Assembly: GCA_030674185.1 (NCBI GenBank)
Contig: JAPXFY010000015.1
Span: 29,041,685 to 29,105,684, forward strand
Direction of reading: 5' to 3'
DNA from: Monoplex corrugatus
Lineage: Eukaryota > Mollusca > Gastropoda > Littorinimorpha > Ranellidae
DNA length: 64,000 nt
The notes under the pieces: generated by a model
What the model saw: only the letters and a program-made list of their open reading frames with translations
Told to the model about the DNA's origin: nothing
The model's database searches: none
Shown here: positions 42,798 to 52,355 of the stretch, piece after piece
How the letters are laid out: the number at the start of each line of letters is the position of its first letter
Numbering within the stretch: position 1 is the stretch's first letter
Program-made: the position numbers and the translations under genes

Positions 42798-44327
42798 TTG
42801 AGAAGTGGACATGCCATATCGGTATTGCCCTGTTCTGAAGAAGGTCCAGGGCAAGAGCCAGTCCAATCACTTTTTTATTTACTTCCCAAAATACATAAAG
42901 CCAACAATACTGGCCGTCCTATTGTGTCAGCTTGCAACTGCCCAACTGAAAATATTTCTCAGTTTCTTGACCACATTTTGCAACCTATAGTCCAGTCTTT
43001 GCCTACCTTCATCAAAGACGCTAATCACACGTTGAATCTGATTCAAATGATAAATAAAGACCACACCTTCAAGCCCAAATACTTGTTCACTTTGGATGTG
43101 ACCTCTCTGTATACAAGCATACCCCACTCTGACGGGTTGAAAGCTCTCCAGCATTTTTTAGACAAACGACCTGATCATACATTGTCTACATCAACCCTCG
43201 TCCGACTTGCGGAGCTGGTCCTGACAATGAATACATTCTCATTTGGCAATGAGACGTTTTCACAGGTTAGCGGAGTCGCAATGGGTACAAAGATGGGCCC
43301 CAGCTACGTCTGTCTGTTCATGGGATATTTAGAAGAACAAATCCTACAACAATATAAGAAACCCAAACCTGAAGTTTACAAAAGATACATAGATGACTGC
43401 ATTGGTATGACATCCCTCGATCATGACCAACTCTTGCAATTCATCCATTACGTCCAAACGTTTCACCCATCCATCAAGTTCACATATGAAATTTCAAACA
43501 CATCCATATGCTTTCTCGACATCGAAGTTTCTCTTCGATCTGAACAACTAGTTACTATAGTCAACTACAAACCTACAGACTCACATTCCTATCTGGACTA
43601 TCGATCATCTCACACTTCCAACACCAGAAACAGCATTCCCTACTCGCAGCTCTTGCGACTACGCTGCCTCTGCTCAGATGAAGATGATTTCCAGGACAAA
43701 ACAGATGAAATGACTAGATTCTTCCTACGCAGACATTACCCACTCAGGGTCATCAATGAAGCCTGGAAAAAAGTCAACTCTGTCTCTCGGTCAAATGCCC
43801 TCCATTCTGAGCCCAAAACTGCCACAGAGGATTGGCCAGTTCTCAGTCTGGTTTACCACCTGTCTATGCACCATGTGAAAAGGATCATCTTATCCAACTG
43901 GGACATTCTGCAATCCAGTCCCACTACAGGTGAAACTTTTGACCAGCGCCCTTTGATCGTCTACAAGAGAGACACAAATCTCCGCGACTTGCTGGTACGT
44001 TCAAGTCTCAGCAAACCAGTCAGCCAACCTCCAGGAACCTCTCCATGTAACAAACCTAAATGCAGGACATGTCCTTTCTTGTGCACAGCCACCACAGTCA
44101 AAGGCCCCAAATCTCATATGAGAATTACAAAACATTTCAACTGTCAAACTTATAACATTGTCTATTTGATCAGCTGCTCTAAATGTTCCCAACTGTATAT
44201 TGGTGAAACTGGACGCACCCTTGATACACGTTTCAAAGAACACTTGGCTGATATCCGTCATCAAAGGGATAAAACTATCCCAAATCACTTCAATCAATCA
44301 GACCACTCAATCAATGAATCCGAGTGA
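42798..44327 (+). CDS. Penelope-like RT plus GIY-YIG endonuclease, 5'-truncated
   Basis: A 509-residue frame whose first ~20 codons come from the terminal repeat and run in frame into the truncated protein at PVQSLFYLLPKIHK. RT motifs are RPIVSACNCPTENISQFLDH, FTLDVTSLYTSIPH (first catalytic Asp), GVAMGTKMGPSY and YKRYIDDCIG (second and third Asp, YIDD at 197-200). A Cys-rich linker CNKPKCRTCPFLC follows. The GIY-YIG domain NIVYLISCSKCSQLYIGETG begins near residue 454, with the usual RFKEH. The frame ends at SINESE; a shifted frame continues the domain. In intact elements the RT copies the RNA and the GIY-YIG nicks target DNA. The N-terminal region before the RT is missing. Confidence 0.88.
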   Translation: MRSGHAISVLPCSEEGPGQEPVQSLFYLLPKIHKANNTGRPIVSACNCPTENISQFLDHILQPIVQSLPTFIKDANHTLNLIQMINKDHTFKPKYLFTLDVTSLYTSIPHSDGLKALQHFLDKRPDHTLSTSTLVRLAELVLTMNTFSFGNETFSQVSGVAMGTKMGPSYVCLFMGYLEEQILQQYKKPKPEVYKRYIDDCIGMTSLDHDQLLQFIHYVQTFHPSIKFTYEISNTSICFLDIEVSLRSEQLVTIVNYKPTDSHSYLDYRSSHTSNTRNSIPYSQLLRLRCLCSDEDDFQDKTDEMTRFFLRRHYPLRVINEAWKKVNSVSRSNALHSEPKTATEDWPVLSLVYHLSMHHVKRIILSNWDILQSSPTTGETFDQRPLIVYKRDTNLRDLLVRSSLSKPVSQPPGTSPCNKPKCRTCPFLCTATTVKGPKSHMRITKHFNCQTYNIVYLISCSKCSQLYIGETGRTLDTRFKEHLADIRHQRDKTIPNHFNQSDHSINESE

Positions 44328-44517
44328 AAGGTCTGTGGCTTCTATACAATAACAGCACCATAGACAGGAAAGACAGAGAATCCCATCTCATAAATAAACT
44401 TGGAACACGCAAACCATATGGTCTCAATGACAAACCATAAGTAATCTATTACGCAACAGAATCCAATCCAGAAATGCCATTTCATGTTTCTTCCTGTTCC
44501 CAGGTCTACCTGATTCG

Positions 44518-44556
44518 TTGTAGAAATTGTCTAATGGATGTCGTCTGTTAAAATCT
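44518..44556 (+). other. 39-base segment shared with 46243-46281
   Basis: These 39 bases, just inside the right arm of PLE-1, are an exact reverse-complement match to 46243-46281 outside the element. PLE-0 has an unrelated sequence at the equivalent place. Confidence 0.85.
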
Positions 44557-45724
44557 GGACCTTCTTCAGAACAGGGCAATACCGATATGGCATGTCCACT
44601 TCTCAAATTGCAGAACTCATCTCACTTTCCCTTTGACATCATAGTTGCCTCCCCTCTCCCCACTTCTTACTACTGCACATGGACATTCCATTTGGTCCCT
44701 TTTTATCCACTGGACGAGGCGGCAGGGAAGTTTTTAGTCCTCTTCTTATTATCCGTTATTTGGTGTTGTTTGTGTTCTGTTTGTGACCGTGCATTCGCAC
44801 TGACAAAGGCCGGTTGGCCGAAAATTTGCGCTTGTCTTGTCTTGTTGTGTTGAATACGCGCTTACTTTTGTTTGCTTGTTTTTCTGGTTTCTGTTTGCTT
44901 GGGCGTGGGCAGTCACACTTGTTTTGGATAACATTCAGTACGCAGATGACAACCGTGCTAATTGCAGAAAATGAACGGGACCTACAAAACCTTGTGAATA
45001 TAATAGAAATAGAAAGCAAAAGTAAAGAGTTGGAGCTGGATAGCGAGAAGACGGAAGTCATGGTAATCAGTAAAAAACATGAAATTCCCTCATGCAAAAT
45101 AACAGCAAACGGCACAACCTTGAGACAGGTTGATAAGTTTAAATATCTGGGAACGATCATCTCATCAGACGGCAGATGCACATCAGAAATAGCCAGCAGA
45201 ATTGGCCAAGCCAAAACAGCATTCAAGAAGATGAAAAACATTCTTACCAACAAATTGCCTATCAGTTAACATCAGGAAGAGAGTTCTTGAATGTTATATA
45301 GCACCGATGATATTATACGGTTGTGTGGCGTGGGCAGTCAACAAGCAAAGCCAGAACAAAATTGAGGCAGCTGAAATGTGGTTTCTAAGGAGAATGTTGA
45401 GAGTTCCATGGACAGCAAAGAAAATAAATGAGACAGTCCTGCTGGAGGCAGACACTAGAAGATCATTGATAAGGAGGATTAGGAAAAGACAGGCAACATT
45501 TACGGCCATTTTATGACAAAAGGGGAATTAGAGCACTTGGTCACAACCGGAAAGCTGGAGAGAAAGAGAGCACCAGGTAGACCCAGGGAGAAAATATTGG
45601 ACGCACCTGCAGGGTAGCTGACGACGGAGAGGGTGGAAGATGTGCTTGTGGCAGCAAGGGATAGATACATATGGAGGGCCATGATCGCCAACGCCATGCA
45701 GCAAGGCGCTTGATGATGATGATG

Positions 45725-46375
45725 ATGACCATGATACCTCAGATATCCTTCTACCTACACCAAGGTGGTCGTGGACTCGCACGAAAGGCCGCTCACAACG
45801 ACACAGCGACTTCTTGTTATAGGCTCTAGGATAGCTCTGTCAGACAATTCTGATAAAACGCCAGCCTAGCAAACTACTCACTCTTGGGGCTCGACCACAC
45901 ACCAAGAAGACTTGCGATCAGGTGACGATACAATATGGCTAACAAAATTACAGGCCTTTACAACTGAACTCAGCTCAACCAAATACAACACTTGTGACAC
46001 CTAACATACATGATCCACGCATAACTAACAAAAATACCGACAACGCACGAAGAAGAGGGGATGACTTTCTGCTCAGTACAAACTGCCTATGTGCTACACA
46101 AGGAACAACTGATAAATCTTCCCCTCCACTCCAGGTTTAATTAAATCATAAAAGGTGAAGTTAATAAATGAAACCTACGTATGTGCGTCTGTGACAATAA
46201 CTTTCACCTAAGATTTAAATTCCATATTAATTGTAAATCTATAGATTTTAACAGACGACATCCATTAGACAATTTCTACAAACTCCAGTCATCCAACACT
46301 GACTAACCCTCGCTGATCTTGTTCGTGGAATGGGAAAAGCGGGAGCTGCACGGGTAATCTGCCCGACAGTTTGTG
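45725..46375. other. Stretch without recognised gene
   Basis: AT-rich toward the right. It contains the 39-base match to PLE-1 at 46243-46281 and no protein homology. Confidence 0.5.
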
Positions 46376-46399
46376 ACAGTTTATTGCATACTCTGACAT

Positions 46400-46620
46400 A
46401 CGAACAGAAGTTGAATGATTAGGACACTGGTCTTCCAACTGGAGGATCGAGATTCGAACCTGCTTGGGTATCACATAGTCAGTAAAGAGTAGTTTGACCA
46501 TCTCCTAGGTCAGTGCAGACCTGTTAGTGCCTGAACCTCTATGCACGCAGAACATCAGACATATACACTGAAGATCTTGTAAGCCATATCATTGTCTATG
46601 TTTTCAATGCTTTTTAATTT
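46400..46620 (+). repeat. tRNA-derived SINE
   Basis: A tRNA-like head has an anticodon-arm-like CTGGTCTTCCAACTGGAG (about 46424-46441) and a B box GAGATTCGAACCTGC (about 46448-46462). The body includes CAGTGCAGACCTGTTAGTGC, CTGAACC and then GAAGATCTTGTAAGCC. I recall this body from SINEs widespread in gastropod genomes. Intron-less tRNA function is unlikely because the body is continuous and the stems are imperfect. It supports a molluscan source. Confidence 0.5.
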
Positions 46621-47178
46621 CAAACAAAATAAATTATCTATGCATACGTTGATCGGTCTGTGTCCCAATGTGTGAACAGTCGTATTCACTGAATAACTCT
46701 CCGACATCTAATCAAACGAGCACGAGGAAGGGAGTTTATAATAATTCTTTCAAGAATCGAAGTGTATAAAATCCATTTCACTCCATATTTCAAAATCCAA
46801 GTTATTCCATGAAATTGTATCGTTTGAAGCCAAACCATATTACAGCATATGAATCACTAAATAAACAATTTCCTTTGGTTGATACATTTGCAGTGCCATT
46901 TTCAAAACATTCCCATATTTTTGATACATTACCTTTTCCAAATGCGAAATACTCGGAGCCAATATAACAGCAACATATATGTAATCATGCATCGAACTCA
47001 TTTTTGGTCTAGTGCTAGTATTTAAATCCATATAGCGTGTCTTGCTTTTTGGTATGATTTTTATAACAAATGTTACATCACGTTTCATGAAAACAGAAAT
47101 ACTGCCCGAAAATTTCTGAGTGTGGGTTTTTTGGTTTAGTTTTGTGCTTCTCCCTGATATGATAGACACTAATGTGTA
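46621..47178. other. Stretch without recognised gene
   Basis: AT-rich DNA leading into the tetranucleotide repeat. The minus frame here (downstream of the repeat-encoded YIHT run) has no recognisable homology. Confidence 0.5.
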
Positions 47179-47338
47179 CATGTATGTATGTATGTATGTA
47201 TGTATGTATGTATGTATGTATGTATGTATGTATGTATGTATGTATGTATGTATGTATGTATGTATGTATGTATGTATGTATATATGTATGTATGTATATA
47301 TGTATGATTGTATGTATGTATGTATGTATGTATGTATG
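47179..47338. repeat. (TATG)n tetranucleotide repeat
   Basis: About 160 bases of TATG units with a few TATATATG and GATTG interruptions. Confidence 0.97.
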
Positions 47339-47643
47339 ATTATGCGTGTGTGTGCGCACGCATGTGTGTGTGTATAAGCGTATTTGTGTGTGAGGGAATG
47401 CATGTGTGTTGACAGATGCCAAAAGCCAAAAGTAAATTAGTACTCACGTAGATAAGGAATGTAGCAATCCGTGATCCTGACCTGTCTAAGAGCACGTCGC
47501 CCTTTGGTGCTGTCTGTCAAGTCATTCAGCTCACGTTAGTACACAGTCAGCTCATACGACGCAGTTTTCGTCATTATAGTCACACAACTCTCCTCAGGAC
47601 AGTGTGACGATTTACATCAGTATAAACATCTTAGGTTAGTATA

Positions 47644-48250
47644 AATCCAAAACAAGTGTGACTGCCCGTGTTCAAGCAAACAGGAACCAGGAAAGAAAAA
47701 GAACAGGAAAAAAGAATCAGAACGCGTATTTAATACAACCAGACAAGACAGGCGCAAATTTTCGGCCAGCTGGCCTTTGTCAAGCGTAAGATCACAAACG
47801 AACAAACACCAAATACAAAAATCGGGAGAAAAGGACTGAAACTTCCCTGCTGCTTCGTCCAGTGTGAGAAAGGGACTTTATTGTATATAGATGCGGTGTG
47901 TGCAGAGCCTTACGGACATTTCAAGAAAAAACAAACGTAGATATTAACGAAAAAGTTTGTTTTTTTAAAAGAAAACTCTCAAGTGTGGAATTTCTTCCAG
48001 TTTGATAAACCAAAATAATTATATAATTATCAATGACAGGAGCAACCCACCTTCTGTGAGGCACCTTTTCTCACACTGGGCGAAGCAGCAGGGAAGTTTG
48101 TCTTTTTCTCCTAATTTTTGTATCTGGTGTTTATTCGTTTGTGATCTTACGCTTGACAAAGGCCAGTTGGCCGAAAAGTTGCGCCTGTCTTGTCTGGTTG
48201 TATCGAATACGCGTTCTGGTTCTTTTTTCGTGTTTTTTTCTGGTTCCTGT
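47644..48250 (-). mobile_element. PLE-3: short Penelope-like element without ORF
   Basis: 607 bp flanked by TTAGGTTAGTATA (47631-47643) and TTAGGTCAGTATA (48251-48263), a 13-bp duplication with one change. Inverted arms are about 47687-47876 and 48062-48250. The 40-base tail is on the left, so the element is in minus orientation. The arms share the PLE-0/PLE-1 sequence, including GCGCAAATTTTCGGCC. The 185-base AT-rich core is not coding; it matches 55660-55830. Probably a non-autonomous derivative or an extreme 5' truncation. Confidence 0.88.
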
Positions 48251-48481
48251 TTAGGTCAGTATAGTCAGCCCACATCAGTAGTCAGCTTACTTCGCAACAG
48301 TGAAATTGAGGAAAAGGAAACATACCAAAAGCAACATCAAACTAAACCTTGGACTCTTAAAGACATGAAATGATACGTAAAAAATTTAATGTACATGTTC
48401 AAAACAAATTCAGTACTCTGGAAGACGTTGGTGACAGTGAGGAACAATGGACAAAGTTGAAGAAAAGCAAAAAAGAGCTGG

Positions 48482-49492
48482 ATGACTAATGAAATTTTGG
48501 GCTTGATAGAGGAAAGGAGGAGGGCAAAGAGAAACGAGGAGATATACAGGAAGATAAACAAAGAAATCAGGTATAGGTGCAATGAAGCTAAGGAAGCTTG
48601 GCTGAACACAAAATGCAAAGAGATAGAAGACCGACACAAAATGGATCCTCAAGGTATGTATAGACGAATTGAAGAAATTGTCCACAGGAAAAATACACGC
48701 ACATCAACTGGTTGCTTAAAATCGAAAGATGGCACGCTTATCATGGAAAAAGACAAAATACTGGACAGATGGGGAGAGTACATTAAAGACCTTTTTGAGG
48801 ATGACAGAAACGAAGAACACATTATAAAAAAGAACTTTGAAGGACCATCCATAATGAAAAATGAAGTTAGAGCAGCACTGAAAAAGATGAAACCAGGAAA
48901 AGCCCCAGGACCAGACAACATTACTACAGAGATGATCGAAGCCCTGGAGGAATTTGGCATAGAAAAAATAACAGTCCTCCTAAATGAAATTTATGACACC
49001 GGAAAAATCCCCAAAGATATGTCAAAATCAATTTTCATGATGAGGACAAGGAATAGAATCAAAAGAGAAATAGCAGAAGAACAGTGTGGATTTGTGGAAG
49101 GGAAGGGAACTATTAATGTCATATACATCCTAAGAACTATCATAGAGAGGTCAATTGAGATGAATAAAGATTTGTATTTATGCTTTGTTGACTATACCAA
49201 GGCTTTCGATCGGGTACAACATGAAGAATTGATCAACCAACTGGAGAGACTCAATGTTGATGGAAAAGATCTACGAATAATGAGGAATATGTACTGGGAA
49301 CAAACAGCTGCAATGAGAATAGAAAACAATACAAGCTCTTTTCAAAACATCAAAAGAGGAGTCAGACAGGGTTGTGTTTTGTCACCAGATCTGTTTTCAC
49401 TTTACAGCGAAAATATCATGAGAAACCTAGAACCTAGACCCTGGATTAAAGGTTGGAGGGAAAATGATAAACAACATTCGATACGCAGATGA
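48482..49492 (+). pseudogene. RTE-A linker and RT N-terminal half
   Basis: A 336-residue frame. It has a basic linker (TNEILGLIEERRRAKRNEEI), then MKPGKAPGPDNITTEMIEAL, AEEQCGFVEGKGTINVIYIL, LCFVDYTKAFDRVQHEELIN (first catalytic Asp) and KRGVRQGCVLSPDLFSLYSE. It shifts frame just before the YADD motif: near 49480 the other frame reads NNIRYADDIVLIAENE. The in-frame deletion after SKSIF removes part of the fingers domain. One indel near 49440 and one near 49530 close the protein. Confidence 0.88.
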
Positions 49493-49534
49493 CATCGTGC
49501 TAATTGCAGAAAATGAAAGGGACCTACAAAACTT

Positions 49535-50254
49535 GTGAATATACTAGAAATAGAAAGCAAAGGTAAGGGGTTGGAACTAAACAGCAGGAAGACTGAAGTC
49601 ATGGTAATCAGTAAAAAACATGGAATCCCCTCATGCAAAATAACAGCAAATGGCACAACCTTGACACAGGTTAATAAGTTGAAATACCTGGGAACGGTCA
49701 TTTCATCAGACGGCAGATGCACATCGGAAATAGCCGGCAGAAGCGGCCAAGTCAAAACAGCATTCAAGAAGATGAAAAGCATTCTTACCAACAAATGCCT
49801 ATCAATTAACATCAGGAAGAGAGTCCTTGAATGTTATATAGAACCAGTACTATTATACAGATGTGAGGCGTGGACAGTCAGCAAGCAAAGCCGGAGCAAG
49901 ATTGAGGCAGCTGAGATGTGGTTTCTAAGAAGAATGTTGAGAGTTCCATGGACAGCAAAGAAAACAAACGAGACAGTCTTGATGGAGGCAGACACAAGTA
50001 CATCACTCATAAGGAAGATTAGGAAAAGACAGGCAACATTTATAGGCCATTTTATGAGGAAGGGGGATTTGGAGCACCTGGTCACAACGGGAAAGCTGGA
50101 GGGAAGGAGAGCACTGGGTAGACCCAGGGAGAAAATGCTGGACGGACTTGCAGAGTGGCTGGGGACGAGGAGGGTGGGGGAGATGCTAGGGGCAACAAGA
50201 GATAGAGACAAATGGAAGTCCATGATCGCCAACGCCATGCGGCAGGGCACCTGA
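49535..50254 (+). pseudogene. RTE-A RT thumb and C-terminal domain
   Basis: A 239-residue open frame: LNSRKTEVMVISKKHGIPSC, LKYLGTVISSDGRCTSEIAG, KCLSINIRKRVLECYIEPVL and EAWTVSKQSRSKIEAAEMWF. The strongly conserved RRMLRVPWTAKKTNETVL follows, then GRPREKMLDGLAEWLGTR and the end NAMRQGT before TGA. The C-terminal basic block is conserved in all RTE-A copies. A role in RNA binding is an inference. Confidence 0.85.
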
Positions 50255-50272
50255 TGATGATGATGATGAGTC

Positions 50273-50683
50273 AAGCAGCGCACTTCAGTACGTAGAGCAT
50301 ACGTAAGTACAGTCAGATAGTTTGACAATAGAGCTTTTGTCAGTATGGTCAGATAGCTCACTCCACTATGGTCGGCGTAAGTCAGTACAGCCAACTAGTT
50401 CACTTGAGCATGCAAAGCTTACGTTAGTCTATTGAAACAGCTTCTACCAAGAAAATCATGAAATCAGCATTATGCACTGCAGAAGACATTCAAAGAACTC
50501 ACTTTAGTATACTCGTATTTCCTACCAGTAGTTTACAAATCGTGTTTCATTGCTGTTTTTTGGTCTTCACGTGATCTTAAATACATCTTTCAATCCATCT
50601 TTCCTTACAAAGTGCAACAAATATGGATGCTTTTTTCCCCCTGCCAAATGATTCATTTTATCATTATTATCATCATGATTAGT

Positions 50684-50721
<38 letters not shown>

Positions 50722-51388
50722 TATCATCAACTTATAACATTATGTGAAATCTGTTTTTGACTGGTGTTCTTTACTGCTGACCTTGCCTAAGCTAGAAATG
50801 TTGAATATATTTCTACTGAAAGTCTTACAAAGTCATGTTCACCCTGAAAAGATAAAATCTGTATTCTCATGTTCAAAGCATTGTGGTAACTTGAAAAGTG
50901 TTATTCCCCAGTGAAACTCATTGCTATTTTCAGACATTATTACAACTATTACTTTTCTGTCTGCTTGTACCTGGAGGTGTAGAGAAGATGAAACTGAAAG
51001 TCTGCAGCTAAACGGGAAACTTGGCGTAGGCTGTAAGTGTAGAGTTCCATGTGCATAAATACTTGTAATGGTATGTGTAAGGGAAATTCAGAACATTCAT
51101 GGCATATGCCTGCACCACATCATCACAGATTCTGTGGCTCTTCATATTTCGCTATCATCTTGACTTCAATTTAATTTTTCCCTTCTGCTGCTATGTCTTT
51201 GGTAAATTTACGTCAATATCTCTGTTACCGATAGTTCATGGGATTGTCGCTGGAATGTATAAACGGTGTAGCAATGACATCAAAGTATGCAAGTCAATTA
51301 AAAAACAAATAAATGAAAGATAATGATTACATGTCTATAATCAGTTTCCAGTATGACTCTAATGGAGACGCTTTTATTTATCTATCTA

Positions 51389-51390
<2 letters not shown>
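50273..51390. other. Stretch without recognised gene; ATC repeat inside
   Basis: TCAGTA-rich degenerate repeats up to about 50430, then AT-rich DNA with an (ATC)n run at about 50682-50727. No gene recognised. Confidence 0.55.
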
Positions 51391-51448
<58 letters not shown>

Positions 51449-51464
51449 CACACACACACACACA
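51391..51464. repeat. (CA)n microsatellite
   Basis: About 74 bases of CA repeats with one GC. Confidence 0.97.
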
Positions 51465-51500
51465 ATCATTATATAATTATATATATATATATATATATAT

Positions 51501-51936
51501 ATGTTCTTGAATGTTATATAGAACAAATACTGTTATACGGTTGTGAGGCGTGGACAGTCAACAAGCAAAGCCAGAACAAGATTGAGGCAGCCAAGACATG
51601 GTTTCTAAGAAGAATGTTGAGAGTTCCTTGGACAGCAAAGAAAACAAACGAGACAGTCTTGATGGAGGCAAACACAAGAAGATCATTCATAACGAAGATT
51701 AGGAAAAGACAGGCAACATTTATGGCCATTTTATGAGGAAAGGGGAATTGGAGCACCTGGTCGCAACCGGAAAGCTGGAGGGAAAGAGAGCACCAGGTAG
51801 ACCCAGGGAAAAGATATTGGACGGACTTGCAGAATGGCTGAAGACAAAGAGGGTGGAAGAGGTGCTTGAGGCAACGATAGAAACAGATGGAAGGCCATGA
51901 TCGCCAACGCCATGTGGCAAGGCACCTAATGATGAT
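51501..51936 (+). mobile_element. RTE-A LINE 3' fragment
   Basis: Starts abruptly at GTTCTTGAATGTTATATAGA (51502) after a TA repeat. It covers only the last 130 residues of the C-terminal domain (LECYIEQILLYGCEAWTVNK to WQGT). It ends in TGATGATGATGA at 51928-51940, which merges into another TA repeat. One frameshift lies near 51730. A short 5'-truncated insertion. Confidence 0.9.
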
Positions 51937-51971
51937 GATGATATATATGTATATATATATATATACATTTA

Positions 51972-52024
<53 letters not shown>

Positions 52025-52190
52025 CAGATATTGCATCCACATGCATACAAACATACATATGCAAGTATACACAAATACATACAGACATGTATGTATACAT
52101 AAATACATACATATATGTACACCTACATATACGCGTGCACGCGCGCGCGCGCCCACCCACCCACACGCATATACATACATACATATATCT
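51937..52190. repeat. (TA)n and ATACATAC-rich microsatellite region
   Basis: TA run at 51975-52018, then CATACA-type repeats and a CGCGCGCGCGCG segment at 52138-52152. It forms the left flank of PLE-2. Confidence 0.9.
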
Positions 52191-52191
52191 A

Positions 52192-52352
52192 CACTTATTC
52201 AGTGGCACTGTCGTAAGTTCGCTCACGGCGGTGCGCACTGAAGCCAGTTTTCAACCCAGCAGTTGCGCTGAAGAAGTCGGCTGGATCGCCGATGAAAGCT
52301 ACGCAGTAAGTAGCCTTTTTTGTAACTGAGAGCCAGGTTCAACCAGGTAGCC
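52192..52352 (+). repeat. PLE-2 left terminal repeat
   Basis: Direct repeat of 54747-54890, with few substitutions (GTAAG/GTGAG, TTTTC/TTCTC) and a 16-base insertion at about 52309-52324. It carries the ribozyme and ends just before the ATG at 52356. Confidence 0.92.
52261..52307 (+). ncRNA. Hammerhead ribozyme (type I, minimal) in PLE-2 left repeat
   Basis: Core CTGAAGA at 52268-52274 and GAAA at 52294-52297 are joined by stem II (TCGGC with GCCGA, loop TGGATC). Stem I is GTTGCG (52262-52267) with CGCAGT (52302-52307), including G-U pairs near its open end. Stem III is a single A-U pair around the two-base loop GC. Predicted cleavage is after CUA at 52301. Minimal type I hammerheads with a very short stem III are a known feature of Penelope-like elements; they self-cleave the RNA. 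Confidence 0.75.
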
Positions 52353-52355
52353 ATT

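Larger units (their letters stand above)
42510..44929 (+). mobile_element. PLE-1: Penelope-like element with RT/GIY-YIG ORF and inverted terminal repeats
   Basis: 2,420 bp between two 13-bp target duplications. Left arm 42510-42852 and right arm 44555-44890 are reverse complements. A 39-base tail (to 44929) extends the right end, as in PLE-0. Between the arms lies a 5'-truncated ORF on the plus strand. Arms contain the CGCTTGACAAAGGCC and GGCCGAAAATTTGCGC hairpin. The family is shared with PLE-0 and PLE-3. Confidence 0.92.
42265..45722 (+). mobile_element. RTE-A LINE copy, split by PLE-1
   Basis: The left part (42265-42509) encodes GKDLR, MHWEQTAAVR, AKRGVRQGCVLSPDLFSLYS and the start of the YADD block. 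The right part (44930-45722) continues with ADDNRANCRK-type sequence in shifted frame, KTEVMVISKKHEIPSCKITA, FKYLGTIISSDGRCTSE and MWFLRRMLRVPWTAKKINE, then the basic C-terminus. It ends in TGATGATGATGATGA (45710-45724). The 5' portion before the RT middle is missing. Target duplication AACATTCARTACG at 42497-42509 and 44930-44942 shows the PLE inserted later. Confidence 0.9.
48296..50272 (+). mobile_element. RTE-A LINE copy, 5'-truncated, largest open frames
   Basis: It begins within the EN-RT linker at GAAATTGAGGAAAAGG (about 48300) and ends with the tail TGATGATGATGATGA to about 50268. ORFs 48482-49492 and 49535-50254 cover nearly all of the linker, RT and C-terminal domain. This is the least decayed RTE-A RT in the window. 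An internal deletion removes about 30 residues between MSKSIFM and MRTRNRIK (consensus VPKKTGAIEC region). The element lies in degenerate TCAGTA-rich DNA, as does PLE-3 next to it. Confidence 0.92.
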
